NCBI GenBank assembly: GCA_016719605.1
Contig: JADJYW010000029.1
Coordinates: forward strand, 248,001-312,000
Source: Lewinellaceae bacterium
Lineage (GTDB): Bacteria; Bacteroidota; Bacteroidia; Chitinophagales; Saprospiraceae
Reading direction: 5' to 3'
DNA: 64,000 nucleotides
The translations under genes were made by a program, and so were the position numbers. Below are positions 1 to 8,588 of the stretch, piece after piece (the stretch's first letter is position 1; every line of letters begins with the position of its first letter). The notes beneath the pieces are model-generated. The model was not told the origin of the DNA. It searched no databases and saw nothing but the letters and a program-made list of their open reading frames with translations.

Positions 1-1150
1 GCAGGCTGGAGCGCTGGGCCAGATCAAGGAACAGGGCCAGATCGAGCACGATCGGTGCGGCCAAAATGGAGTCGCGGCACAGGAAGTTAATCTTGATCTG
101 CATGGGATAGCCCAGCCAGCCGAAGATGTCGATATTGTCCCAGCTCTCTTTGTTGTCGCCGTGGGGCGGGTAATAGTTGATGCGAATTTTGTGGTAGATG
201 TCGCCGTAAAGTTCGGGCTGCAGTTCGGGGTTGAAAATACCGTCAAGCACGTTGCCTTTGGAAACTTCCTTGGTTTTGAAGTTTTCAGGTGCATCGAGCA
301 CGGCGCCGTCGCGGTTGCCAAGGATATTGCTCGAAAACCAGCCGCGCACCCCGAGTGCCCGGGCGTGCAAACCGGGCGCCACGATGGTTTTCATCAGGGT
401 TTGGCCCGTTTTGAAATCTTTACCACAGACCGCCACCCGCTCCTGGTGCGCCAGCTCCACGATAGCCGGGATGTCGCAGGTGAGGTTGGGGGCGCCGTTG
501 GCAAAGGGAACACCCGTTTTCAGGGCAGCGTAGGCATAAATCATGCTCGGCGCAATGCGGGCATCGTTGTTGCGCAGCCCGGCCTCAAAATCTTCCAGCG
601 ATTCGTGTACGTTGCTGATTTCGGTGTAGGCTTCGGTGGAAGCGCACCAAACCATGACCAGTCGGTCGCACTTGTTTTCGGCTTTGAAGCGGCGAATATC
701 CTCCATGAGCTGCTCGGCAAGGTCCATTTTGGTAGCGCCGGTTTTCACATGCGTGCCGTCGAGGTTGCGCACATAACTTTTGTCAAACACGGCTTTCATG
801 GGCTTGATCTGCTCCAGTTCCGGTTTCAGCGCCTCCACGAGGTCGCGCTCCAGTACCTTGGCTTGCAGGGCCGCCTGGTAAACATTGTCGGTGTACACAT
901 CCCAGCCGCCAAACACGAGGTTGTCCAGTCCGGCCAGCGGCACAAACTCGTGGATGCGGGGGTTGCGGGCTTCGGTGCGCTTGCCCAGCCGAATCGTACC
1001 CATCTGGGTGAGCGAACCAATGGGCAGGGCCAGCCCTTTGCGGGCAGCCAGTACGCCCGCAATGAAGGTGGTAGCCACAGCGCCCATGCCAGGGGTGAGA
1101 ATGCCGAGCTTGCCGTCGGCAGGTTTGATGTCTATCTTTTTGTTTGTCAT
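1..1150 (-). CDS. ino1: Inositol-3-phosphate synthase, 3' end cut by window edge
   Basis: Converts glucose 6-phosphate to inositol 3-phosphate in an NAD-dependent reaction in the cytoplasm, the entry step to inositol-containing lipids. About 383 residues are visible from the ATG at 1150. They begin MTNKKIDIKPADGKLGILTP, followed by an NAD-binding region, IGSLTQMGTIRLGKR, the conserved KPMKAVFD, GVPFANGAPNLTCDIPA, the active-site block GKDFKTGQTLMKT, GNRDG, and near the edge YPPHGDNKESWDNIDIFGWL and CRDSILAAPIVLDL. Family members in Bacteroidota are about 430-440 residues, so roughly 50 C-terminal residues lie outside the window. It is the last visible gene of a seven-gene minus-strand run, 36 bases after the epimerase. 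The family call is very secure. A role in inositol sphingolipids or phosphatidylinositol is inferred from the neighbours. Confidence 0.95.
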   Translation of the reverse strand, partial: MTNKKIDIKPADGKLGILTPGMGAVATTFIAGVLAARKGLALPIGSLTQMGTIRLGKRTEARNPRIHEFVPLAGLDNLVFGGWDVYTDNVYQAALQAKVLERDLVEALKPELEQIKPMKAVFDKSYVRNLDGTHVKTGATKMDLAEQLMEDIRRFKAENKCDRLVMVWCASTEAYTEISNVHESLEDFEAGLRNNDARIAPSMIYAYAALKTGVPFANGAPNLTCDIPAIVELAHQERVAVCGKDFKTGQTLMKTIVAPGLHARALGVRGWFSSNILGNRDGAVLDAPENFKTKEVSKGNVLDGIFNPELQPELYGDIYHKIRINYYPPHGDNKESWDNIDIFGWLGYPMQIKINFLCRDSILAAPIVLDLALFLDLAQRSSL

Positions 1151-1186
1151 ATTGTACGATAATTATTTGTGAAAATTCAGGAGCGG

Positions 1187-2173
1187 CTACAGCCACTCGT
1201 TTTTTTTGTACCAGGCCACGGTTTCCTGCATGCCGGACTGGAGGCTGTACCCGGGGGTAAAGCGTAGTTCTTCAAAAGTTTGAGCCGCATCGCACCACCA
1301 GTTGGCACCACCGATCTCGTTCAGTTTTTCCCGGTTCAGTGGCGGCATTTTGCCCTGCCAGGCTCCGATAGTTTCGGCAGCAGCGGCTACCAGACGAACC
1401 ACGCCTAACGGCAAATGCAACCGGAGCGTGCGCCGCTGCAAAGCCGTGCGCGTAGCATGGCCGAGGTCGGCGGTGGTGTAATCCCGCCCATCCGTAGCGA
1501 TGTACTTGCGGCCTGTTTGACCAAATTCGAGTGCCGCAAGCATCATTCCGACCAAGTCTTGTATGTAAATAAAGCTGACCCGCTGTGGTTCCCGCCCGAT
1601 GTACAGCTCCAGGCCCTTATTCATCAGTCGGACAAATTCGAGTACATCCTTGTCGCGCGGCCCGAAAACGGCAGTGGGCTGCAGTACTGTCCATGGAAAA
1701 TCGTCGAGGCTTTCGAGGTATTGTTCGGCGGCCAGTTTGCTGGCCCCGTAGGTGGTCACGGGGTACGGCGTTTGTTGCGGGTGCACATGCCCGCGGCCGT
1801 TGGCCGGCCCCAGGGCCGCGAGGCTGCTGAGGAACAAAAACCGTTGGGGCCGGAGCGCGTCGTCGCGCAGAATTTCCACAAATCGCCGCGTGTAGTCGGC
1901 ATTGACCCGAAAATAGTCCTCTTTTTTCAGTGCCTTGGTGGTGCCTGCGATATGCACAACATAATCGTACCGACCGGCTTGCTCCAGCTCGCGCCGCAGC
2001 GCCGATTCGTTGTCGAAATGCAGGTGCAAAAATTTGAGCCGGGGATCGCCCAAATAGACCCGGTCGCTGGTGGGCCGTATGGCGGCCGTCACCTCCCAGC
2101 CCTTTTCAAGCGCCTGATCGGCAAGTGTACTGCCGATAAATCCATTGGCGCCCGTTATGAGAATACGTTTCAT
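1187..2173 (-). CDS. NAD-dependent epimerase/dehydratase (candidate ceramide/long-chain-base reductase)
   Basis: An extended-type SDR protein of 328 residues. The Rossmann glycine motif GANGFIG lies at residues 8-14, an S-S-x-A stretch (LFLSSLAALG) near 118, and the catalytic YGASK near 147-151, followed by PTAVFGPRD. I placed the start at the ATG at 2173 because the fold begins immediately there (MKRILITGANGFIG); the longer open frame upstream overlaps the next gene. The substrate cannot be read from sequence. In Caulobacter a member of this broad superfamily (CerR) reduces the 3-keto group during ceramide synthesis. The placement here, in a run that also holds serine palmitoyltransferase and a sphingolipid desaturase, makes that role plausible. 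A nucleotide-sugar or sterol-type substrate is the alternative. Confidence 0.85.
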   Translation of the reverse strand: MKRILITGANGFIGSTLADQALEKGWEVTAAIRPTSDRVYLGDPRLKFLHLHFDNESALRRELEQAGRYDYVVHIAGTTKALKKEDYFRVNADYTRRFVEILRDDALRPQRFLFLSSLAALGPANGRGHVHPQQTPYPVTTYGASKLAAEQYLESLDDFPWTVLQPTAVFGPRDKDVLEFVRLMNKGLELYIGREPQRVSFIYIQDLVGMMLAALEFGQTGRKYIATDGRDYTTADLGHATRTALQRRTLRLHLPLGVVRLVAAAAETIGAWQGKMPPLNREKLNEIGGANWWCDAAQTFEELRFTPGYSLQSGMQETVAWYKKNEWL

Positions 2174-2226
2174 TTTAAAAGGTTGGAAGGGTTGACGTGA
2201 TGGAAGTTGGAAGGCCACCGGGCCAC

Positions 2227-3150
2227 CTATCGCTCCTGCACGCCAGCCTTTTTTGAAAAAATAGCATCCAGCGCGCCGGCCAGGTTCGGATGTTGAAAGT
2301 GGAACCCCGCCCGGATGATTTTTTCCGCCGATACACGGGTACTGAACAGAATCGCGTCGGCCATTTCGCCAAAAGCGAGTCGCAACGCCGGCGGCGGAGC
2401 GGGCACAAATATCGCTGGTTGGTGCATGGCGTTTGCTGTGGCTTTCACCAAATCTTTGTTTCGGGCCGGATTGGGGGCCACGGCGTTGTATGTGCCTGCT
2501 ATGTGTGGATTTTCGGCTGCCCACAAAAACATCCGGCATACGTCGTCGCGATGAATCCAGGAGTACCAGGCCTGACCGGCACCGAAATAGCCGCCGATCC
2601 CCAGGCGCAGCGGTTTGGCAATTTCGCGCAGGGCGCCGCCCGACTGCTCCAGCACAATGCCGATGCGAAATACCACCGTGCGTATGCCCAGCGCCGTGAT
2701 GGTTTCCGAAGCCAGTTCCCACGCCGTAGTGGATTCGACCAGAAAACCTGAGTCGGCCGGCGAGTCGTTTTCGTTCATCCAGTCCTCGCCGGAGTTTCCG
2801 TAATAACCAATAGCCGATGCAGCCAGATATGCTTCCGGAAAGTGCTTCAGCCGCTGAAAAGCATCCCGCAAGGTGCGGGCACTTTGCACCCGGCTTTCGA
2901 TAATCAGTTTTTTTCGGGCGGGCGTCCAGCGCCGCTCGGCAATACCCGCCCCGGCGAGATTGATCACCACGTCGGCACCGCGCACGGCTTCGTCATCTAT
3001 GCGCCCCGCCATCGGATCCCAGCCGTACTGGTCGGCGCCCCGGGGCGTGCGGGTCAGCAGGCGCACCAAGTGGCCCTTTGAGCGGAGCAGCTCCGTCAGG
3101 TGGGCGCCAATGAAACCGGTGCCGCCGGCAATGAGGATGGTACGAGCCAT
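2227..3150 (-). CDS. TIGR01777-type SDR oxidoreductase (YfcH-like)
   Basis: An atypical short-chain dehydrogenase of about 307 residues. It opens with MARTILIAGGTGFIGAHL, a glycine-rich NAD(P) motif at residues 8-14. The family-typical stretches NLAGAGIAERRW, LAASAIGYYGNSG (with the Y-Y-G motif) and WIHRDDVCRMFLWA follow, and then the C-terminal DUF1731-like region (PAPPPALRLAFGEMADAIL). The ATG at 3150 is preferred over one 39 bases upstream because homologues start directly at the Rossmann strand. It is 53 bases from the downstream epimerase and probably co-transcribed. Despite the broad distribution of the family its substrate is unknown, and nothing here settles it. Confidence 0.88.
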   Translation of the reverse strand: MARTILIAGGTGFIGAHLTELLRSKGHLVRLLTRTPRGADQYGWDPMAGRIDDEAVRGADVVINLAGAGIAERRWTPARKKLIIESRVQSARTLRDAFQRLKHFPEAYLAASAIGYYGNSGEDWMNENDSPADSGFLVESTTAWELASETITALGIRTVVFRIGIVLEQSGGALREIAKPLRLGIGGYFGAGQAWYSWIHRDDVCRMFLWAAENPHIAGTYNAVAPNPARNKDLVKATANAMHQPAIFVPAPPPALRLAFGEMADAILFSTRVSAEKIIRAGFHFQHPNLAGALDAIFSKKAGVQER

Positions 3151-3327
3151 GGTTGTGTTTTTGTGTAATTCGGGGTTTATGTCTGCCAAATTTGGGGGGA
3201 CAAAGTAAAAGAAAATATACTCGGCATCGAAGCCCGGGGCGCTACCCGCACGCTGTTTTACCAGATATGTGTTGTTTTTGCCGGAAAAACGCGCCGCCCC
3301 AGCCGCAATCCGGTGGGGTTCCGGCGG

Positions 3328-4869
3328 TCAGCCGGTAGTTTTCCGGAGCAATTCCTGCAACTGCCGCACATCTAAAAGTCGAAAAATAACCGCCGCGACT
3401 AAGGCAACTCCGAGCGTCAGGCCGATTTTTCCCGACAGGGGAAATATGGTTTCCAAAAAAACAGCCCCCGCGGCTACTACGACAACCGCTGCAAAGCCCA
3501 GTATCCGGAGTAGTCCGTTGCCCGATGGCCGCAACCTAAAATACCGAATGCAAAGCGCCATCATGGCCAGCGCGATGAACGTCTGTGTGGCCAGCGCCGC
3601 TACAGCCGCGCCGAGTGCCTGATAGCGCGGGATGAGCAGCAGATTGAGTGCAACATCCAGCGCGATACCGGCCACAAAAAACCGGTTCATCTGCATGAGC
3701 CGCTCGTCGGCCGTAAGCAATGTGCTGAAAATGTACGTCGCGCTCACCGGCACAAAAGTCCAGATCAGCACCCCCAGCGTATCCCACCGGTAGGCGCCGG
3801 CGCGTTCGGGCATCATCAGGTGAATCAGGTCGGCGCGCGCGAAAAAAACCAGGGCTGCCAGTGCGATGCCGCCCGCCCAAATCAGTTGAAAACTGACAGA
3901 CACCAACGGGCGAACGTCCTCCCCGCGCCGCAGCATCCGCGCAAACATGGGCAGCAACAGCGAGGCAAACAGGTAGCCAAACATATTGGCCGCATCGAGC
4001 AGGCGGTACGCGCCGGCATACACATCGGCGTGTATCCGTCCATCGGGCAGCAGGCGTTCGAGCAGCACCGCGTCGAGGCGGGTGTAGGCGGTCATCAGCA
4101 AGAGCACAAGCGCGTATGGGAAACTTTTCCGGAACAAAAACAACAGGGCGGGGCGCCCGGCACGCCAGTTGTGCAACCACGACGGGCGCAGGCGCAGCGC
4201 TACCTTGCTGCGCAAGACCACGCCCACCACAATGGCGGTGACAACCAGCGCCAGCGTTTGCGCCAGCGCAAACGACTCTACCGACAAAACGCAGGGCGGC
4301 AACCCCCACAACAGTACGCCGCAAGTGCCGAGCATCAGCAATTTGTCCAACGACGACAGCACGCTGTCGAGCCGGAAATGTCCCAGCCCGGAGATATTGG
4401 AGCGCAGGAAAAGAATACCCTGCGCCAGCACCTGATTGCACAGCAAAATAAGCAGCAGCGGCAACTCCCGCCACCCGTAGCCCGCCAGCCCCCAGGCAGC
4501 CAGCAAACTGGCGCAGACGTACAGCGTGCTCAGCAAAAATTTGATAACTAACAGATTGGGGAAATACTTCGGCAACAAGTGGGGGTGCCGGCTGACGTGC
4601 CGGTTGTTGAAATTCTGAATTCCGAAGTCGTTCAGGATTTGAAACAGGTAGGTAAAATTCAGCAAGGCAAAGTACAGCCCGTAGTCGCCTTCCGGCAGGC
4701 GGTTTTGCACGGTCAGGTCTATCCCGAAAATGAAAAAGGGCTTGATCAGCAGGTTGATCAGAACCAGAAACAGGATATTCAGCAAGAATTCGCGTTGCAC
4801 GGCATCGGATAAAAGAAGGTGAAACAGGCAGACAAACGAGGGCGCCGGCTCGGTTTTACCGCGCTTCAC
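3328..4869 (-). CDS. Polysaccharide/lipid-linked oligosaccharide flippase (MVF/Wzx-like)
   Basis: An integral membrane protein of 513 residues with about 12-14 hydrophobic segments spread along its length and short Arg-rich loops, as in MATE/MVF-superfamily flippases for lipid-linked glycans. The first segment is ILFLVLINLLIKPFFIFGID. The motif GDYGLYFALLNFTYLFQILNDFG resembles the conserved GxYG...DFG region of Wzx proteins. It starts 10 bases after the dihydroorotate-dehydrogenase-like gene, which implies translational coupling. About 25 polar residues precede the first membrane segment, so the real start may be slightly internal. In this lipid-gene neighbourhood it might move a glycosylated lipid headgroup across the inner membrane, but the cargo is inference. 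Confidence 0.82.
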   Translation of the reverse strand: MKRGKTEPAPSFVCLFHLLLSDAVQREFLLNILFLVLINLLIKPFFIFGIDLTVQNRLPEGDYGLYFALLNFTYLFQILNDFGIQNFNNRHVSRHPHLLPKYFPNLLVIKFLLSTLYVCASLLAAWGLAGYGWRELPLLLILLCNQVLAQGILFLRSNISGLGHFRLDSVLSSLDKLLMLGTCGVLLWGLPPCVLSVESFALAQTLALVVTAIVVGVVLRSKVALRLRPSWLHNWRAGRPALLFLFRKSFPYALVLLLMTAYTRLDAVLLERLLPDGRIHADVYAGAYRLLDAANMFGYLFASLLLPMFARMLRRGEDVRPLVSVSFQLIWAGGIALAALVFFARADLIHLMMPERAGAYRWDTLGVLIWTFVPVSATYIFSTLLTADERLMQMNRFFVAGIALDVALNLLLIPRYQALGAAVAALATQTFIALAMMALCIRYFRLRPSGNGLLRILGFAAVVVVAAGAVFLETIFPLSGKIGLTLGVALVAAVIFRLLDVRQLQELLRKTTG

Positions 4870-4879
4870 CGGCTCGGCC

Positions 4880-5878
4880 TCACCGCTTGGTGCTACCCAA
4901 AACCTGGATGTAGTTTGCCCGCTCGAATGCCTCGGGGTCGGCTACATTTTGCTGGCTGAGCACCCCTTTGAAATCGTCTATGGACTTGAACTGCATGTCC
5001 TGCATCCAGGCGCGGAGTTCCGCATGCATGGTCTCCATGTAGCCGATTCCGTTTTTGTACAGTGCCGAGGCGGTCATAGCCACATCGGCGCCGGCGAGCA
5101 GATACTTGATGACCTCCCGGGCGCTCTGCACCCCGGTAGTAGCGGCGAGGGAAGCGTTGGTTTTGCCGTACAAAACGGATATCCAAAGCAAGGGCAAGCG
5201 AATTTCGTTGGATTCGCTGTAACGCAAGTCGTTCAGCACCCGCAGGTTGTTGATGTCGAAATCGGGTTGGTAAAAACGGTTGAACAGCACCAGCCCATTG
5301 GCGCCGCCCAATGCCAGTTGCCGGGAAATATGGCCCATCGAACTGAAGTACGGGTTTAGTTTGACGGCCACGGGAATCTGTACGGTACGGCGCACTACTT
5401 CCAAAATTTCCAGGTAGCGGTTCTCTACCGCACGGCCATCCTGCACAATGTCGGCAGCGATGTAGAACACATTCATCTCCAGCCCGTCGGCGCCCGCTTG
5501 TTCGATCCGGGCAGCATACTCGATCCAGCCCTCCGGCGTGATGCCGTTCAGGCTGGCGATGATCGGAATATCCACCCGTTCTTTGGCCTTTTGGATGAGT
5601 TCGAGGTACTGCTCCACGCCCATGCCGTATTCGGCGGTGGCCGGAAAATAATCCAGGCCTTCGGCAAATACGTTGGTCGTGGCCATTTGAATGGCGGTAA
5701 GGCGCTCTTGCTCCCGGCGAATCTGCTCCTCAAACAACGAGAACAGCACCACTGCGCCGGCGCCGGCATCTTCCATCTGAACGATATTTCCCACGTCTTC
5801 CGACAACGGACAAGCCGATACAACAATCGGCGAGTTGAGTTCCAGACCCATGTAGCGGGTGTTCAAATTGAGCGACAT
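4880..5878 (-). CDS. Dihydroorotate dehydrogenase-like flavoprotein
   Basis: A TIM-barrel FMN enzyme of 332 residues. It starts MSLNLNTRYMGLELNSPIVV, followed by SACPLSEDVGNI, the barrel motif IPIIASLNGITPEGWIEYA, AGADGLEMNVFYIAAD, and PVAVKLNPYFSSMGHISRQL, whose lysine matches the FMN/orotate-side lysine of PyrD. A phosphate-binding region follows (LLAGADVAMTASALYKNG). The family is routinely annotated as dihydroorotate dehydrogenase-like, and its true substrate is unproven. The start at 5878 is chosen because the extra upstream codons translate an intergenic tandem repeat (see 5885-5960). It is tightly followed by the flippase gene. Whether it has a lipid-related role or is a bystander in the cluster cannot be told. 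Confidence 0.85.
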   Translation of the reverse strand: MSLNLNTRYMGLELNSPIVVSACPLSEDVGNIVQMEDAGAGAVVLFSLFEEQIRREQERLTAIQMATTNVFAEGLDYFPATAEYGMGVEQYLELIQKAKERVDIPIIASLNGITPEGWIEYAARIEQAGADGLEMNVFYIAADIVQDGRAVENRYLEILEVVRRTVQIPVAVKLNPYFSSMGHISRQLALGGANGLVLFNRFYQPDFDINNLRVLNDLRYSESNEIRLPLLWISVLYGKTNASLAATTGVQSAREVIKYLLAGADVAMTASALYKNGIGYMETMHAELRAWMQDMQFKSIDDFKGVLSQQNVADPEAFERANYIQVLGSTKR

Positions 5879-5884
5879 GATTTT

Positions 5885-5960
5885 TTCGGTTGAAAGGTTG
5901 GAGGTTGGAGGTTGGAAGGTTAGAAGGTTGCTGGTTGGAAGGTTGGAAGGTTGCTGGTTA
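5885..5960. repeat. Tandem GGTTGGA(A) 7-8-mer repeat
   Basis: The gap between the desaturase and dihydroorotate-dehydrogenase-like genes holds about nine imperfect copies of GGTTGGA or GGTTGGAA with GGTTGCT variants. Short arrays of the same style but different units occur at several other gene boundaries in the window. The array lies directly 5' of the start codon at 5878 and would be transcribed as part of the leader. Confidence 0.85.
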
Positions 5961-6006
5961 TGTGCTGCGCGGTATGTGCCCGTCCGTATTGTATGTACAC
6001 CGGGCA

Positions 6007-7011
6007 TTACCTTTTTTCAATTATGGCTACATCCGGCGTGGAATCGTCGGCGAGGGTGACGTTGCCGCGTTCGCGGCGAAGGATTCGGGAGAAAAGGCCG
6101 ATTTCCTGACTGAACAGGAATCGGAAAAACAGTTTGGTGTATGAGGTATGATACTTGAGGTTGTCGTAAAATTCCGGGGCGATGGCTTTGAGTTTGGGCA
6201 GGTTATTCCAGGGTACGGAGGGCATATCGTGGTGCTCGTTGTGAAATCCGACGTTCAGGTTGATGGGGTTCATACGCCCGTAGTAGCTGTAGGTTTCCTG
6301 ATCAGGGTCGAGCACCAGGTAGTGCTCCTGTATCCAGCGGGCGCCCAGCGGGTGCAGGCCAACGGAAAAAAACAGACTAAGGCCCAGATAGGCAAAGGCT
6401 TGCCAGCCAAGGAAATACACCACGGCCACGTCAAAGGCGAGTTGCACGACGATATTGAGGATCACCCAACGATCCACGACCGCTACTTCCTTGCAGCGCA
6501 CAATACGCAGCGCCTGGAAGAAGGGGAAAAAGAGGAGCCACAAGGTTTTGCCGATAAAATAGTTGTTGATCAGTTTGGCTTCCCAGTACGCGGGCAGGTC
6601 TGCGTCCAGTTCGTGTACACCCTGAAAAGCATGGTGTTTGATGTGGTAGTTTTTGAACGAGATTGCCGAAGGGAGCAGGGTAGGAAGGTTGGCGAAAATA
6701 CCGGCATAGATATTCCAGCTGCGGGTGCGGAAAATGAGGTGGTGGGCCGCTTCGTGGATGCACACAAACAGCGTGTGCGCGGGGAACGCGCCGATCAACC
6801 AGGCCAGCGCCACAATCAGCCACCAACTCTGATCGCGCAGGAAATATGCCATGACGATCTGAAAGGCAACACAAAAAACGATGACAAGCGCCGTGACCGG
6901 GTTTTTGGTAATCAGCGTGCGCACCTCGGGATGCGCCGAAATTATCGCTTTGGTCCGGTGGCGGTGCGGTTCGGTGCCGGTTTTATAGGTAAAATCTTGC
7001 TGATAAGCCAT
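6007..7011 (-). CDS. Sphingolipid Delta4-desaturase-like fatty acid desaturase (DEGS-type)
   Basis: A membrane di-iron desaturase of 334 residues. The three histidine boxes are H86EAAHH91, H123IKHH127 and H257NEHH261. The third box lies in NVGFHNEHHDMPSVPW, and the stretch just before it (YSYYGRMNPINLN) and after it (EFYDNLKYHTSY) closely matches eukaryotic dihydroceramide Delta4-desaturases (DEGS1/DES1). The N-terminus (DFTYKTGTEPHRHRTKAI) also follows that family. Four to five hydrophobic segments surround the boxes. The expected reaction is introduction of a trans-4 double bond into sphinganine or dihydroceramide using O2 and an electron donor. Its neighbour 110 bases upstream is serine palmitoyltransferase, which strongly supports a sphingoid substrate. 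The enzyme class is secure. The exact regiochemistry is inferred from similarity. Confidence 0.9.
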   Translation of the reverse strand: MAYQQDFTYKTGTEPHRHRTKAIISAHPEVRTLITKNPVTALVIVFCVAFQIVMAYFLRDQSWWLIVALAWLIGAFPAHTLFVCIHEAAHHLIFRTRSWNIYAGIFANLPTLLPSAISFKNYHIKHHAFQGVHELDADLPAYWEAKLINNYFIGKTLWLLFFPFFQALRIVRCKEVAVVDRWVILNIVVQLAFDVAVVYFLGWQAFAYLGLSLFFSVGLHPLGARWIQEHYLVLDPDQETYSYYGRMNPINLNVGFHNEHHDMPSVPWNNLPKLKAIAPEFYDNLKYHTSYTKLFFRFLFSQEIGLFSRILRRERGNVTLADDSTPDVAIIEKR

Positions 7012-7121
7012 TTAGATATTTTTTTGTAAAGTTCGGATCACTGCTGTAGAGAGGTCGTGCGGAAAATTTATAGACCTGCGCAGTTGATTATTACTCGTGG
7101 CATCAATCTGGATCACCGCAA

Positions 7122-8336
7122 TCATACTGTTACCAAATCAATCTGGTGATCCAGAATACCGAGGTGTCTGGCATTTCGGTGCAAGATTTCCACGGCGCGG
7201 TCTATTTGCGCGATCGTATGCGTGGCCATGAGCGAGAAGCGGATCAGAGACTCCTCGCTGGGCACGGCGGGTGACACGACGGGGTTGATAAACACACCCT
7301 CGTTGAAGGCCATCGTAGCGAGGGCAAACGTCTTGTGGTTGTCGCGCACATACAGTGGAATAATTGGTGAGGCCGTATGGCCGATCTCGAAGCCCAGGTC
7401 CCGAAAGCGGGCAATGGCATAATGGGTATTGACCCACAGCTGATCTATACGTTCCGGTTCGGCCTTGATGATTTCCAGGGCAGCCAGTACGCTGGCTGCG
7501 GCGGCGGGTGTCATGCTGGCACTGAATATGAGCGAGCGGGAGGTGTGTTTAAGAAATTCGATGACCGATTTGGAGGAGGCAATGAAGCCGCCAAGGGAGG
7601 CCATGGATTTGCTGAAAGTCCCGATCTGGATATCTACCGCGTCATTTATTCCGTAGTGCGAGCCGGTTCCGATGCCTTGTTTGCCAATAACGCCGAGGGC
7701 GTGCGCGTCGTCGCATACCACGACGCAGTTGTATCGCTGCGCAATATCCACGATTCCGGGCAACGGCGCTAAGTCGCCCTCCATGCTGAAAATGCCGTCC
7801 ACAACGATGAATTTGAGGGTGTCGTAAGGCAGCTTGGCAGCCAGCCGTTCCAGGTCCTCCATGTCGTTGTGGGCAAATTTTTGGACTTTGCCAAAGGACA
7901 AGCGGCAGGCATCAATGATGGAAGCATGCACACGTTCGTCTATAAAGATATAGTCGTGCCGGCTCACCAATGGCGCCAGGGCGCCGAGATTGGCCTGAAA
8001 ACCGGTGCTGTACAGGATGACGGCTTCGCGCTGCAGGTAGTCGGCCAGTGCCTCTTCCAGTTCAATGTGGATACTGAGTGTACCGTTCAGGAACCGAGAA
8101 CCGGCGCAGCCGGTACCATAGCGGTCCGTCGCAGCTTTGGCGGCTTCCTTAATCTTTGGGTGGTTGGTCAGGCCCATGTACGAGTTTGAGCCAAACATCA
8201 GCACCGTCTTGCCGTCTATCATCACTTCGGTATCCTGCTCGGATTGGATGACGCGAAAATACGGGTACAAGCCCGCTTTGCGGGTCTCTTCCGGTGCGGT
8301 GAAACTGTCGGTGCGCACGAGTAGATCTTTATTCAT
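7122..8336 (-). CDS. spt: Serine palmitoyltransferase (alpha-oxoamine synthase)
   Basis: A PLP enzyme of 404 residues that condenses L-serine with an acyl-CoA or acyl-ACP to 3-ketosphinganine, the first step of sphingolipid synthesis in the cytosol. Visible landmarks are SNSYMGLTNHPKIKEAA, GTGCAGSRFLNGT, H-A-S-I-I-D near 137-142, the PLP-pyridine aspartate in CDDAHALG (D210, H212), and the Schiff-base lysine K243 in GTFSKSMASLGGF. Length and N-terminus match bacterial SPT rather than 2-amino-3-ketobutyrate CoA ligase or BioF, and the adjacent sphingolipid desaturase supports SPT. It is the first gene of the co-directional lipid cluster. A TACATTTG box in the minus orientation lies about 200 bases upstream. 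Confidence 0.9.
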   Translation of the reverse strand: MNKDLLVRTDSFTAPEETRKAGLYPYFRVIQSEQDTEVMIDGKTVLMFGSNSYMGLTNHPKIKEAAKAATDRYGTGCAGSRFLNGTLSIHIELEEALADYLQREAVILYSTGFQANLGALAPLVSRHDYIFIDERVHASIIDACRLSFGKVQKFAHNDMEDLERLAAKLPYDTLKFIVVDGIFSMEGDLAPLPGIVDIAQRYNCVVVCDDAHALGVIGKQGIGTGSHYGINDAVDIQIGTFSKSMASLGGFIASSKSVIEFLKHTSRSLIFSASMTPAAAASVLAALEIIKAEPERIDQLWVNTHYAIARFRDLGFEIGHTASPIIPLYVRDNHKTFALATMAFNEGVFINPVVSPAVPSEESLIRFSLMATHTIAQIDRAVEILHRNARHLGILDHQIDLVTV

Positions 8337-8540
8337 AACTTACTTTTTTTATGCCGCGAAAGCACGCTGCTTGCCAATGAGCACGACGAATACGGGCATC
8401 GGCTTTGGCAAAGCATTAATTTGATGTTACTGCCTTGGGTCTTTATTCTGTGGGAAAGGTCGCTAAATCGGGTAGTTATGTGCTTGTATCCTCTGGAGGA
8501 CCAATTTTTTCAGACTGCTTCGGAGTCCTGAAATTGCGGG

Positions 8541-8548
8541 CAAATGTA
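8541..8548 (-). promoter_or_regulatory. Candidate Bacteroidota -7 box for the lipid cluster
   Basis: Read on the minus strand this is TACATTTG, a match to the -7 consensus TAnnTTTG, upstream of the serine palmitoyltransferase gene. No TTG at the ideal distance is evident, so this is a weak call. It would imply a 5' leader of about 200 bases in which I see no recognisable riboswitch. Confidence 0.35.
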
Positions 8549-8588
8549 CGGTGCATCTTTTAGTTCTGCTACACTGCCGGGCCACTCC

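Noticed and set aside
161..1162. A 333-codon plus-strand open frame at the left edge.
   Set aside because: It is the antisense shadow of inositol-3-phosphate synthase, whose conserved motifs read through the whole stretch on the minus strand.
8337..8588. A riboswitch in the long leader of serine palmitoyltransferase.
   Set aside because: I could not find a conserved aptamer-like core or a paired terminator/antiterminator in this stretch.
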